Source of the DNA: Treponema sp. UBA6988
GTDB lineage: Bacteria; Spirochaetota; Spirochaetia; Treponematales; Treponemataceae
Direction of reading: 5' to 3'
NCBI GenBank assembly: GCA_002448445.1
Contig: DJYC01000068.1
Span: 1-50,386, forward strand
DNA length: 50,386 nucleotides
The translations under genes were made by a program, and so were the position numbers. This document shows, one piece after another, positions 16,168-25,121 of this stretch; positions within the stretch are counted from its first letter, which is position 1, and each line of letters begins with the position of its first letter. A model generated the notes under the pieces. It worked only from the letters and a program-made list of their open reading frames with translations, did not search any database and was not told the origin of the DNA.

Positions 16168-17627
16168 TATTTACTCCACGGAACCTTAAATGAAATAACC
16201 GTTCCTTTATCCAGTACGCTCTGAATTTCCAGATTAACTGCCTTATCATAATATAGATTCAATCTTTTGTTAACATTGTACAAGCCGTATGTGTTTTGAA
16301 GGTTTTCCGGCGGGTTGTCGGACTTCAATTCCTTTTTGACTTCTTCCAAACGCTCGGTGGTAAATCCCTTTCCGTTGTCTTCCACAGAAAAAACGATGCA
16401 GTTCTCCCCGTCTGAATTTCCGTCTATCTGTGCGGAAACCTTTAGCATTCCACGGCCACGCTTGTTTTTTATGCCGTGGTAAATTGCATTTTCTACAAGA
16501 GGCTGTAGGATGAGCTTTAAGACCATTGTGCCTGAAAGCCGCTTGTCAAAATCGATTGAATAGTTGAGGATGTCCCGGTAGCGGATTTTTTGAACGGTAA
16601 GATAGCTTTTTACATGTTCCAATTCCTGCTCAATGGGAATCCAGTCGTGGCCACGGCTTAGCGAGATGCGGAAGAAGTTGGAGAAAGCCTTTGTGATTTC
16701 TACGACCTGGGAAGTCTGCCCGGACTCTGCTAGCCAGATGATTGTGTCAAAGGTATTGTAGAGGAAGTGCGGGGTAATCTGCGCCTGCAGGGTTTTCATT
16801 TCTTCTTTCTGAAGGTTTTTTTGCTCGCGGATGTTTTCTTCTATGAGTTCCTTTATCTTTCCTGCCATTGTGTTGAGGTTGACCGAAAGGTTGTCCAGCT
16901 CTTCTACGTTTGAGCGGTCAATACGGGCGGAGAGGTCACCGCTTGCAATTTTGGTGGAAAGAATTTCCATGCTGTGAATGGGCTGCCTTATGCTTTTTGA
17001 AACCGTATACATGGAAAAGAAAGCAAGGCAGATAACGAATATTACGATTGCAATTTGTACGATGGAAAGTAAGATTGACGAGTGGCGTATGCTGTCATTG
17101 GTCTCGGAAAGGGTCTGGATTTCTGCAACGATAAAATCTTGGAAAATATCGTTCATCAAGGATGCACAGCCGCGAATTTCTTCGAGGGTTTCTTCCTGCT
17201 CAGAAACAGGATTGTTGTTTGCAATCTGGCGTCCAAGCAGGTCTATGTATTTTTTTAGTGTCTTTTCCGCCCTGTTTGCAACCTCAAGCTTTTGCCTGTT
17301 GTCGTTGAGAGAGTTTGTTTCAAGTATTTCGGAAATTCCGTTTTCAATCTGCAAAAGGATTGCATATTGCCGTCCCTCTTCAAATGTTTTTTTTCCTGCA
17401 ACGATTTCCCATATTTCGTTGGAGATGTCCTGATTGATTATGAGGTTTATCCTGTTTGCACGGCTTACGTTCTGAATAATCTGATTATACTGGTTCGTGT
17501 GGTGCAGCGTTATGTAGATTGAATATACTGCGGGCAGAATCATCATGAGGAGAATCAGTATGTAAGAAAATCGGAGGGTCTTTTTTATGCTTTTGGGCCG
17601 TGAAGATTTTGCACTTTGATCTTTCAT
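16167..17627 (-). CDS. YesM-type sensor histidine kinase
   Basis: 486 residues. Spans at about 21-41 and 185-206 bracket an extracytoplasmic helical sensor; HAMP follows at about 207-262. The His_kinase motif is QITPHFLYNTFDTIIW with phospho-acceptor His287, and the ATPase has N-box LVENAIYHGIKNKRG, G1 EDNGKGF and G2 NTYGLYNVNKRL. The partner is the regulator one base downstream. The binding lipoprotein gene ends 8 bp upstream, which suggests a three-component arrangement where the lipoprotein with bound sugar presents to the kinase's sensor. Confidence 0.9.
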   Translation of the reverse strand: MKDQSAKSSRPKSIKKTLRFSYILILLMMILPAVYSIYITLHHTNQYNQIIQNVSRANRINLIINQDISNEIWEIVAGKKTFEEGRQYAILLQIENGISEILETNSLNDNRQKLEVANRAEKTLKKYIDLLGRQIANNNPVSEQEETLEEIRGCASLMNDIFQDFIVAEIQTLSETNDSIRHSSILLSIVQIAIVIFVICLAFFSMYTVSKSIRQPIHSMEILSTKIASGDLSARIDRSNVEELDNLSVNLNTMAGKIKELIEENIREQKNLQKEEMKTLQAQITPHFLYNTFDTIIWLAESGQTSQVVEITKAFSNFFRISLSRGHDWIPIEQELEHVKSYLTVQKIRYRDILNYSIDFDKRLSGTMVLKLILQPLVENAIYHGIKNKRGRGMLKVSAQIDGNSDGENCIVFSVEDNGKGFTTERLEEVKKELKSDNPPENLQNTYGLYNVNKRLNLYYDKAVNLEIQSVLDKGTVISFKVPWSK

Positions 17628-17635
17628 CTGGTAAA

Positions 17636-18652
17636 TCAGTATCCTCTCGGTTCTATTGCGGCAGTGTCAGCGTTTTCCGTAAAGACGCTTTCGGCTACGT
17701 ATGTCATGGCGGGGATTGGCCTGTTTCCTGCAAGGTCCTTTACAAAATGCATAACCTGTGGCCCCATCTTTGGATTACATTCTATTACGCAGTTGATTTT
17801 TCCATTGCGCAGTTCATCAATAGCAGCCTGCTCTGCATCTATAGTTATTATGGTTACGTCTTTTCCGCTTTGAATTTTGTATTCATCAAGAATGCCCAAG
17901 AGTCCAAGCGTCATCTGGTCATTGTGTGAGAAGATAGAATGGATTGTTTTGCCTTCAACCTGAAGCTTTCCTGCCGGTGACTTGGAGCAAATATTTTCGG
18001 CTATTTCTTTTCCGCGTGAACGCAAAAAGTCGCCCGACTCTGTGTATACAATGGAAAACCTTGGGTCTCTGTCGATAATTTCGTGAAAGCCCTTGTTCCT
18101 TCCTTCCGAAACTGAAGAGCCGACTGTTCCGTAAAGTTCCAATATGTTGATGGGGCCGGAGGCATCCTTGTACTTTTCCAGAAGGAACCTTCCTGCATTG
18201 CGCCCCTCTTCCAGACTGTCAGTTCCAATATAGCCTGCATAGAGGGAATTGTCCCTTGTCCTTATCTTTCTGTCCACGATGATTACGGGAATGTTTGCAT
18301 CCTTTGCTTCCTGCAAAACGTTGTCCCAGCCGTCCTGAACTATGGGGCAAAAAACAATAACGTCAACCTGGTATACAATAAAGGAGCGTATGGCCTTAAT
18401 TTGGTTTTCCTGCTTTTGTTCCGCATTGGAATAAATGAGCTGGATTCCCTCTGCCTCCGCAGCTTTCTTTATGCTTTCTGTATTGCATGTGCGCCATTCG
18501 CTTTCTGCCCCAATCTGGGAAAAGCCTACGATAATGCTTTTTTCTGTTTTTTGTTTTGGCTCAGGATGGGCCTTTGCCCTGCAGCTAAAAAGTGTAAGGC
18601 AAAGACCGCATAAGAGAAAAATGAAATTTAGGAATTCATGTTGCCTCTTCAT
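17636..18652 (-). CDS. YtfQ-like sugar-binding lipoprotein, probably the sensor component
   Basis: 338 residues; lipobox LTLFSC. The mature part follows E. coli YtfQ closely in pattern: GFSQIGAESEWRTCNTESIK, EQKQENQIKAIRSFI, PIVQDGWDNVLQEAKDANIP, ELYGTVGSSVSEGRNKGF and ESGDFLRSRGKEI. It is closer to classical YtfQ than the binding protein at 5880, yet no permease or ATPase is adjacent; instead the kinase starts 8 bp later. Its ATG overlaps the epimerase TGA (ATGA). Known three-component systems (for example AraPST of Geobacillus) have this arrangement, so a role in sensing arabinose or a similar furanose is inferred. Confidence 0.82.
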   Translation of the reverse strand: MKRQHEFLNFIFLLCGLCLTLFSCRAKAHPEPKQKTEKSIIVGFSQIGAESEWRTCNTESIKKAAEAEGIQLIYSNAEQKQENQIKAIRSFIVYQVDVIVFCPIVQDGWDNVLQEAKDANIPVIIVDRKIRTRDNSLYAGYIGTDSLEEGRNAGRFLLEKYKDASGPINILELYGTVGSSVSEGRNKGFHEIIDRDPRFSIVYTESGDFLRSRGKEIAENICSKSPAGKLQVEGKTIHSIFSHNDQMTLGLLGILDEYKIQSGKDVTIITIDAEQAAIDELRNGKINCVIECNPKMGPQVMHFVKDLAGNRPIPAMTYVAESVFTENADTAAIEPRGY

Positions 18653-19395
18653 TTCTGACCGTAATAAGCGTTCTTTCCGTGCTTGCGCTGATAGTGCTTG
18701 TCGATGACATAATCAGGGAGCGGCTTCCAGTTTGGATTTACAGCCATGGTAATCCAAGCCATCCTTGCAACTTCCTCAAGAACGGCAGCATTGTAAACAG
18801 ACTTGTCTGCATTGCTTCCCCAGGTAAAAGGGCCGTGCCCTGCAACCAGAACCATGGGGTTTTCGGATGGAACCAGAGGCTTTAGTGGGCTTCCGTCATA
18901 GCTTCTCGCACCGACTTTTTCGGGGTGAAGGAATGTGTCTACGATAAGGATTCCCGTCTCTTTTTCATAAGCCCTTTCAACCGCTTCTTTCGTTATCATT
19001 GGCGTGCAGACGACGGCATTTGCACTGTGGTCTGCATGTGTTGTTCCCAAAAGGGGAATTCCCTTGCAGGCCTGAGCCCAAGCTGTTGCGTGGGGTGAAT
19101 GTGTGTGCGTTACACCGCCTATGTCCTTAAAGTTTTTGTAAAGTTCTGCATGGGTCGGAGTGTCGGAGGAGGGGTTCAGCTTTCCTTCCACCTTGTTAAG
19201 TTCAAGGTCAACAACAACAATGTCATCTACGGTCATCGTGTCGTAGGGAACCCCTGACGGCTTTATTGCAAATACGCCTTTTGCCTTGTCGAATGCAGAG
19301 ACATTTCCCCAGGTGTAGATTGCAAGCCCACGCTTTGGAATCTGCATGTTTGCCTCAAAGGCTTCTTCTTTTAATGTCTGATAAATTGAACTCAT
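18649..19395 (-). CDS. araD: L-ribulose-5-phosphate 4-epimerase (class II aldolase family)
   Basis: 248 residues, AGGGG before the ATG. Class II aldolase/AraD features: YTWGNVSAFD, IKPSGVPYDTM, SSDTPTHAELYKNF, metal ligands HTHSPHATAWAQ (HTH) and a third His probably in LVAGHGPFTWG, plus TTHADH. AraD converts L-ribulose-5-phosphate to D-xylulose-5-phosphate in arabinose catabolism. It is followed by the binding lipoprotein with ATGA overlap and preceded by the kinase 20 bp upstream. UlaF/SgbE relatives act on L-ascorbate products; the ribulokinase partner favours AraD. Confidence 0.88.
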   Translation of the reverse strand: MSSIYQTLKEEAFEANMQIPKRGLAIYTWGNVSAFDKAKGVFAIKPSGVPYDTMTVDDIVVVDLELNKVEGKLNPSSDTPTHAELYKNFKDIGGVTHTHSPHATAWAQACKGIPLLGTTHADHSANAVVCTPMITKEAVERAYEKETGILIVDTFLHPEKVGARSYDGSPLKPLVPSENPMVLVAGHGPFTWGSNADKSVYNAAVLEEVARMAWITMAVNPNWKPLPDYVIDKHYQRKHGKNAYYGQK

Positions 19396-19415
19396 TTTTA
19401 TACCCCTGCCTTCAT

Positions 19416-21017
19416 TTAGTCAATGTTCTCTGTGGCGGCTTTTTCTATTGCAAGTCCCTTTGTGTAGTTTGCAAAGAATGCGTTGAAGCCTTCGATGTCT
19501 TCCTTTGTCGCTTCAAAAGACTTCACTTTTGCAGAGGCAAAAACGTTCTTGTCTAGCCAGTCATCTAGCTTTTCGCCTTTTTTGTTCACGGTGTAGGATG
19601 CAAGAAGTGCCATTCCCCACGGTCCGCCTTCACCGGCAGTTTCCATCAGAGAAATGGGCGTGTGCATTGCAGATGCCATGGCGGTAAGGCCGGCTTCCTG
19701 TGTCTTAAAGAATCCGCCGTGACCCGTGAGCCTGTCGATTTTTACGTTTTCCTGGTCAAAGAGAATGTTCATGCCTGTGCGAAGGGCACCAAGCGAAGTG
19801 AAGAGCTGTGAGCGCATGAAGTTTGCAAGGGTAAAGTTGTTTTTCTGCGTGCGTACAAAGAGGGGTCGTCCCTGTGAAAGCCCCGTCATGGATTCGCCAG
19901 AAATGTAGTTGTAGGGAATGCAGCCGCCACAGTCCTTGTCGCCCTTAAGAGCCGCACCCAAAAGGCTGTCGTAAAGCTTTGGCTTGTCAATCTTAAAGCC
20001 GCATTCTTCAATCGCTTGGCCAAAGAGCTTGATCCATTTGTCGTATTCGCCGGTACAGTTGTTTGCATGTGCCATAGCCGTAAGTTCTCCTGACGGAGTT
20101 GTTACCAAGTCGATTTTGCCGCTGTATGCCTTTGAAAGTTCCTTTTCCAAAACGACCATCGCGAAGACCGAAGTTCCCGCGGAAACATTTCCTGTCCTTG
20201 GGCGTACGGAATTTGTTGCGACCATTCCCGTACCAGCATCGCCTTCCGGTGGAGCAAAGACAAAGCCTGCTTCAAGCTCGCCGTCTCTATCCAGAAGCTT
20301 TGCACCGCTTTCCGTAAGGCTTCCGGCATCATCTCCTGCCTGCAAAACCTGGGGAAGCAAATCCTTAAGCTTGAATCCAAAGTTAAATGGCTTTACCAGT
20401 TCGTCAAACTGACCAAGCATCTTTTCGCTGTAATCCTTAGTATGAATGTCTATGGGGAACATTCCCGAAGCGTCACCCACACCCAAAACTTTTTTGCCTG
20501 TCAGCTTCCAGTGCACGTAGCCTGCAAGCGTCGTAAAGAAGGCTACGTCTTTTACATGGGGCTCCTTGTTGAGCATGGCCTGATATAGGTGGGATATGCT
20601 CCAGCGTTCAGGAATAGGATAGTTAAAAAGTGAAGAAAGCTTTTCCGATGCGGCACCGGTAATCGTGTTGCGCCATGTTCTGAAGGGAACAAGGAGCTTG
20701 CCGTCTTTGTCAAATGCAAGGTATCCATGCATCATTGCACTGATTCCCATGGCCTTTAATTTTGTCAGCTTAACGCCATATTTTTCTTTTACGTCTTTTT
20801 TAAGATTTGAATAGCAGGTTGCCAGTCCGTTGTGAATTTCATCGAGCGAATAAGTCCATATTCCATTGTCCAGAGAATTTTCCCAGTCAAAGGCGCCAGA
20901 TGCTACGGGCATATTCTGGTCGTCGATTAAAACAGCCTTAATTCTTGTGGAACCAAATTCCAGTCCCAAGACTGCATTCCCATTTGCAATAAAATTGCCA
21001 AGTTCTTTTTTTTCCAT
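19416..21017 (-). CDS. araB: FGGY-family ribulokinase
   Basis: 533 residues. N-terminal ATPase-fold motif GLEFGSTRIKAVLIDD, then GISAMMHGYLAFD and FRTWRNTITG (substrate side), APPEGDAGTGMVATNSVRPRTG... (continuing VSAGTSVFAMV), and C-terminal GHGGFFKTQEAG and AGEGGPWGMALLASY. It resembles the ribulokinase type of about 530 residues seen in Bacteroidetes rather than E. coli AraB. It would phosphorylate L-ribulose before AraD. It is first gene of the sensor operon, with a good promoter. No arabinose isomerase (AraA) lies in the window; it must be elsewhere or the substrate differs. Confidence 0.85.
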   Translation of the reverse strand: MEKKELGNFIANGNAVLGLEFGSTRIKAVLIDDQNMPVASGAFDWENSLDNGIWTYSLDEIHNGLATCYSNLKKDVKEKYGVKLTKLKAMGISAMMHGYLAFDKDGKLLVPFRTWRNTITGAASEKLSSLFNYPIPERWSISHLYQAMLNKEPHVKDVAFFTTLAGYVHWKLTGKKVLGVGDASGMFPIDIHTKDYSEKMLGQFDELVKPFNFGFKLKDLLPQVLQAGDDAGSLTESGAKLLDRDGELEAGFVFAPPEGDAGTGMVATNSVRPRTGNVSAGTSVFAMVVLEKELSKAYSGKIDLVTTPSGELTAMAHANNCTGEYDKWIKLFGQAIEECGFKIDKPKLYDSLLGAALKGDKDCGGCIPYNYISGESMTGLSQGRPLFVRTQKNNFTLANFMRSQLFTSLGALRTGMNILFDQENVKIDRLTGHGGFFKTQEAGLTAMASAMHTPISLMETAGEGGPWGMALLASYTVNKKGEKLDDWLDKNVFASAKVKSFEATKEDIEGFNAFFANYTKGLAIEKAATENID

Positions 21018-21086
21018 GGTTAAAACACGCTCCTTAAATGTGTAAGTGGAATTTTAATATTGGTTTTTATGTAAGCGGACGTGTAT

Positions 21087-21115
21087 ATTATAAACCTAAA
21101 ACTGGCAGTTCGCAA
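21087..21115 (-). promoter_or_regulatory. Promoter of the araB-araD-sensor operon
   Basis: On the minus strand TTGCGA (21110-21115), 17-bp spacer, then perfect TATAAT (21087-21092). The leader is about 60 nt, with AAGGAG 13 nt before the ATG. The 311-bp stretch 21018-21328 otherwise holds only the ychF-tail copy. Confidence 0.8.
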
Positions 21116-21222
21116 GTTTTATTTGTGTGCGGAGTTATTCGTGATGTGCCATAAATTTAATCTGAATCTTTTTTAAATTTAGACACTCCTTTCTTTTTGT
21201 CTACTATTCTGCAGCAATCAGG

Positions 21223-21250
21223 CATTCATTTTGTTACGTTAAGCTTGAAG
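21223..21250 (-). pseudogene. Second copy of the ychF 3' end
   Basis: This 28-nt stretch matches 21326-21353 at 25 positions. The latter is the ychF terminus (FKFNVTK and stop); read the same way this copy gives FKLNVTK and a stop, in frame with LT before it. It lies 76 bp beyond the real stop codon. Confidence 0.55.
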
Positions 21251-21328
21251 GTAAGCCGGTAGCAAGTGCGTACCGATTTACCCACAGCCAAGAAAATAAA
21301 TGTAAAAGTCTCAAATATTGATGAGCAT

Positions 21329-22465
21329 TTATTTTGTTACGTTAAACTTAAAGAATAACACGTCCCCATCCTGTACGACGTATTCTTTTCCTTCCGTGCG
21401 GTATTTTCCGGCTTCCTTGATTTTTTCTTCGCTGCCGTACTGGCGCAAATCGTCCACGGTGTAGGCTTCTGCCTTGATGAATCCTTTTTCAAAGTCGGTG
21501 TGGATGACTCCTGCTGCCTGTGGCGCCTTGTCTCCGGCGTGAATTGTCCATGCGCGGCATTCGTCTGCTCCTCCTGTAAAGAAGGTGCGGAGACCCATCA
21601 AGTGGTAAACCTGGCGGGCAAGAACTGTAAGTCCGCTTTCTTTAAGTCCAACGGATTCCATGAATTCTTTGCGTTCTGCTTCATCGGTAATCTCTGAAAG
21701 GTCAGCTTCGAATTTTCCGCAAATAACAACCACTTCGGATTTTTCTTCTGCGGCAATTTTCTTTACGGCTTCTACGTATTTGTTTGTGCCGGATTCAATC
21801 GTAGATTCGTCTATGTTACAGACAAAAATCTGCGGCTTAATCGTAAGCAGGTGAAGGTCGTAGATTGCCTCGCGCTCATCATCCGTAAGGTCTGCCATAC
21901 GGGCACACTTGCCGTCCTGGAGCAGGGGCTTAATCTTTTCTACGGCGCTCATGTAAGGGGCAAGTTTTTTTTCTTCTTCTTTGCCCATAGCACGGATCTG
22001 CTTTGTGATTTTTTCCTGTCTCTTGGTGATTGTGTCCAAGTCTGCCTGTGCAAGCTCAAAGTCTATGGTAAGGATGTCGCTTTCCGGGTCGATAGGGGCA
22101 TCTGTCTTTGCGTCTTCGCGTACGTGCTGAATGTCCGGGTTGTCAAAGCAGCGTACAACGTGGGCTATAACGGTTGTCTCGCGTATGTTTGCAAGGAACT
22201 GGTTGCCAAGGCCTTCTCCCTTGCTAGCCCCCTTTATGAGTCCTGCAATGTCTACAAAGTCTACGGCAGCAGGAATTTTCTTTTTGGGCTGGAAAACGCT
22301 TGCCATAAAATCAAGGCGTTCATCAGGAAGGTCAACAACGCCAACATTTGGGTCTATTGTACAGAAAGGATAGTTTTCTGCGGCGGCAGGTGCCTTTGTG
22401 AGAGCGCAAAAGAGAGTGGACTTTCCAACATTAGGAAGCCCGACGATTCCACAGTTAAGTTTCAT
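21329..22465 (-). CDS. ychF: Ribosome-binding GTPase/ATPase YchF (OLA1 family)
   Basis: 378 residues, a little longer than the usual 363. G1 GLPNVGKST, G2/G3 region VDFVDIAGLIKGASKGEGLG, and the family-specific NIDE in place of NKxD, which explains preference for ATP over GTP. A coiled-coil arm occupies about 135-200, and the C-terminal TGS domain includes GFIKAEAYTVDDLRQYGSE and VQDGDVLFFKFNVTK. YchF binds ribosomes and acts in translation and stress response. It stands alone; a long hairpin upstream separates it from the SH3-protein operon. Confidence 0.95.
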   Translation of the reverse strand: MKLNCGIVGLPNVGKSTLFCALTKAPAAAENYPFCTIDPNVGVVDLPDERLDFMASVFQPKKKIPAAVDFVDIAGLIKGASKGEGLGNQFLANIRETTVIAHVVRCFDNPDIQHVREDAKTDAPIDPESDILTIDFELAQADLDTITKRQEKITKQIRAMGKEEEKKLAPYMSAVEKIKPLLQDGKCARMADLTDDEREAIYDLHLLTIKPQIFVCNIDESTIESGTNKYVEAVKKIAAEEKSEVVVICGKFEADLSEITDEAERKEFMESVGLKESGLTVLARQVYHLMGLRTFFTGGADECRAWTIHAGDKAPQAAGVIHTDFEKGFIKAEAYTVDDLRQYGSEEKIKEAGKYRTEGKEYVVQDGDVLFFKFNVTK

Positions 22466-22545
22466 ATATGATTCCCTTGTTTATAGAAAATATTTGAGAG
22501 ATTATAGCGCATTTTGCAAAATTAGTTAAGGGCAAAATACTTATG

Positions 22546-22662
22546 CAAAAAAATACGGACTTGTTCGGCGGGTCCCAGTAACGGAAAAAATCAAGGAATC
22601 CTCCCTAAAGGGTCCCTCCTTGCTTTTTTCCTACGTCCCGCCGAGCAAGTCCGTGTTTTTTT
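22546..22662 (-). terminator. Very long, two-tier bidirectional hairpin terminator
   Basis: An outer 18-bp stem (22555-22572 with 22637-22654, one G-U) begins ACGGACTTG and ends GGCGGG. An inner stem pairs GGAAAAA...TCAAGGA with TCCTTG...TTTTTTCC. Seven A precede and seven T follow, so it can terminate either way; the served gene is the SH3 protein ending at 22686. Confidence 0.85.
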
Positions 22663-22685
22663 AGTAAAATATAATGTTGCAAATG

Positions 22686-23624
22686 TTAGAAGTCAAAGAG
22701 GTGGAGGTAGGCTCCGAAGATCCAGCCTTCTTTGTCTTCGCCTTCGACCCTGCCGTAGTACCAGTAGTCTGTTATGCCGTTGATTGTCTGGGTGTGCTTT
22801 GTGCGCTTCTGGGCAAGAAGAACCTGGTAGTTGCTTCCGCTGCCAAGACCTTCAACTTTTGCTGTTACGGAATTGTCTGCGCTTGTTCCAGGCTTGCTCC
22901 TCATGTTGATTGTGGAGCTGGAGTCTGCAAAGATTGCCATTCTGAGCGTTGAAGAGAAATCGTAGAAGCCGCCTTCTTCCAGGTCTACGCCGTGCAGGTA
23001 TTCATCCGCGGCCTTTACTATGGCAGAAATGTCTTCTGTGGATTTTTCCTGGAGCTTCTTAAGGTTGTTAAAGCTTGCTTCCTGGGCTTTTTTTGTCTTT
23101 GCCTTCTTAATTTTTGCAAATACCGTCATTGCCTGACGCATAGCCTTGTCTGTGGAAGACTTGCCTTCGAGGATGTAGCCGGTTGTTACGCTCTTTATGG
23201 AGTAGTTGTAGTACTGGATTTTTGTAAGCGTTGCGAGTTCCTTCTTTGAAGTTCCGCAAGAAAGTACGAGAGCGCCGGTCTTGAGAACTGACTTTCCGCA
23301 GTTTACAAGGTCAAGTCCGTCGAATACGGTTGCATCTTCTACGATGATGGCCATTGCTCCGTCCGGGATGGAAGAGATTTGGTTCTTGTTTGCCCAGAGC
23401 TTTTTGCCCTGATAGCTTACCTGAACTTTGCCGTCTTTTTCTTCTCCGCCAAGAGTTTCAAGAGAGGTGCCAGTGGAAAGCTTTGCGGCCTGTGCCATCT
23501 TACCGTCTTTTTCTTCGTAGAGAAGTCCGTTTGCCATGAGCATATAGGCTGTTGCCGCAAACAGGTTTGCCCCTGATGCTGCCATAACAAAAGCTATTAT
23601 AAAATTTCTTATTGTCTTTTTCAT
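22686..23624 (-). CDS. Exported SH3-domain protein
   Basis: 312 residues. A type I signal peptide (MKKTIRNFIIAFVMAASGAN, cleavage near LFA/ATA). Residues about 30-85 look like a small beta domain (SYQGKKLWANKNQISSIP); the middle is a Lys-rich helical segment (IKKAKTKKAQEASFNNLKKL). The C-terminal 80 residues are an SH3b-like domain: TINMRSKPGTSADNSVTAKV ending in YYGRVEGEDKEGWIFGAYL. Such domains bind cell-wall or surface ligands, but no enzymatic domain is present. The lipoprotein encoded 17 bp upstream is its operon partner. Confidence 0.7.
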   Translation of the reverse strand: MKKTIRNFIIAFVMAASGANLFAATAYMLMANGLLYEEKDGKMAQAAKLSTGTSLETLGGEEKDGKVQVSYQGKKLWANKNQISSIPDGAMAIIVEDATVFDGLDLVNCGKSVLKTGALVLSCGTSKKELATLTKIQYYNYSIKSVTTGYILEGKSSTDKAMRQAMTVFAKIKKAKTKKAQEASFNNLKKLQEKSTEDISAIVKAADEYLHGVDLEEGGFYDFSSTLRMAIFADSSSTINMRSKPGTSADNSVTAKVEGLGSGSNYQVLLAQKRTKHTQTINGITDYWYYGRVEGEDKEGWIFGAYLHLFDF

Positions 23625-23641
23625 AACTGGTTCTCCGTCTT

Positions 23642-24979
23642 TTATTCTTCTATTCCAAAGTCTGGGGTTCCTGAGCTTGGGGCTGGTTCAAGGACACCGT
23701 CTTTTATCCATGCGCTGAATGCCCAGCCTTCTACAGCGTTTGTGTAGTCAAAGTATGAGTGTGATGAAAAGCGTGTTGGGGAAATGTCCAGTTTGTTGCC
23801 GTTTTCAAGGGCGGAAGGTGTGTCTTCTCCCGGTTTTCCTGTGGTAACGTAGAGCCACTTTCCTTTCTGGCCTGCAACAGTGCCTGTCTCTGGAACTGAC
23901 ATGCGGTAGTAGACAGGAGTTTTGTCGTCCAACTTTGTCTTTACTGCAGAAGCTGTTGTTGGCTGCAAGCGGAGGGATATTTTTGAACCGTCGCCTGTGT
24001 TTACGTAGGCTACGTACCAGTTGCCCATCTGGGTTATTTTGTCTGTGGAAACGGAAATGTCTCCCTTGTCGCTGGTTGCGTTTACCATCTGAGAAAGCCT
24101 GTAGTCTGTTGAAGATGAGAGGCTTCCGCTGTTGCCTACAGACCTTGCGATTGCAACGAGGTCTTTCTTTACGGTTGCATTTGCAGTGTTTTCTGCACGG
24201 CCAAGGAGCATTTCGCAGGCAATTTCTGAGCTGTTGGACTTGATGCAGTCTGATTCAATGTAGAACTTCTGAAGCCAGCCTGCGCTCGTCTTTCCGTAAA
24301 CCTGATAGAATCCGTCTGTTTCTGAACCGATTCTTGCAACGATCTGATCCTGGGGGTAGTAGATGCCGTCGTCGCGGATGTTTTCTATGGAAGGTTGGTC
24401 ATAGGCAAGGGCATCTCCGCTTCCGCTGATGATTACCGGTGTGCCGCGTACTGCAACAAGGTCCTTCTGAACCCACCTGTTTTCCTGGTTGTTGAACACT
24501 ACATGAATCCATGTGCGCTTTTGACCGTCGTATGTGCGGATTGCCTCTTTTTCTTCAGGCTCACCGCTTGCATTCTTGAAAGCGTAAAGGACAGTTCCTG
24601 CTGCTGCCGAGGCTTTCCAGTCCATTCTGCCGTTCTTGTTTTCTTCGTAAACACCGGATTCTGGTGTCCATACCATTACGACTGGAATCATTCCTGCGGT
24701 ATTGTATTCCTCTGCAACAATTGGGGCTGCTGGGCTTTGTCCGCTGCTGGAAGTGGCTGTTCCGTCTTCTGAAACACTTTCAAAAGTGTCTTCGGTATAA
24801 AGTTCTCCGCCTTCTTCGTCTCCGTCCCCTTCTTCTGAGGAAGACTCCTGGTTTTCTGTTTCTTGATCTGTTCCGCTGCCTGATGAATTCTGGCTACCAT
24901 CTTTTTTTGAACAAGAAAGGATGGCTGCGGCAAAGATAAGGACTGCCGCAACTTTTATGCATCTTTTGAATATCTGCAT
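23642..24979 (-). CDS. SH3-like envelope lipoprotein with acidic linker
   Basis: 445 residues; signal peptide with lipobox ILSC (Cys23). An acidic Ser/Glu/Asp-rich linker (about 25-80) lifts the globular part off the membrane. Repeated beta-rich segments follow, each ending in W-containing strands (RTWIHVVFNNQENRWVQKD; KWLYVTTGKPG; EGWAFSAWIKDG), consistent with two or three SH3b-like units. No catalytic motif. It precedes the other SH3 protein and shares its promoter. The family recurs in Treponema-like genomes in my judgement, but the function is unknown. Confidence 0.65.
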   Translation of the reverse strand: MQIFKRCIKVAAVLIFAAAILSCSKKDGSQNSSGSGTDQETENQESSSEEGDGDEEGGELYTEDTFESVSEDGTATSSSGQSPAAPIVAEEYNTAGMIPVVMVWTPESGVYEENKNGRMDWKASAAAGTVLYAFKNASGEPEEKEAIRTYDGQKRTWIHVVFNNQENRWVQKDLVAVRGTPVIISGSGDALAYDQPSIENIRDDGIYYPQDQIVARIGSETDGFYQVYGKTSAGWLQKFYIESDCIKSNSSEIACEMLLGRAENTANATVKKDLVAIARSVGNSGSLSSSTDYRLSQMVNATSDKGDISVSTDKITQMGNWYVAYVNTGDGSKISLRLQPTTASAVKTKLDDKTPVYYRMSVPETGTVAGQKGKWLYVTTGKPGEDTPSALENGNKLDISPTRFSSHSYFDYTNAVEGWAFSAWIKDGVLEPAPSSGTPDFGIEE

Positions 24980-25007
24980 GCTCTGCTCCTAAAATTTTAG
25001 TTATGAG

Positions 25008-25036
25008 AGAATATAACATTTCTGCATGTTTTTCAA
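25008..25036 (-). promoter_or_regulatory. Promoter of the SH3-protein operon
   Basis: On the minus strand TTGAAA (25031-25036), 17-bp spacer, TATTCT (25008-25013), 29 bp before the ATG of the lipoprotein gene; AGGAGC precedes the start. Confidence 0.7.
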
Positions 25037-25121
25037 GGTTACGATTTTTTTAAGGCAAATTTCCTGTCTACTTGCTTATTTTGCATTAAAAAAATAGAAT
25101 TGCAGTATAAGGGGGTTGGCG

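Noticed and set aside
21851..22471. Plus-strand 206-aa frame antisense to ychF
   Set aside because: It is entirely antisense to a highly conserved gene and has no recognisable protein features.
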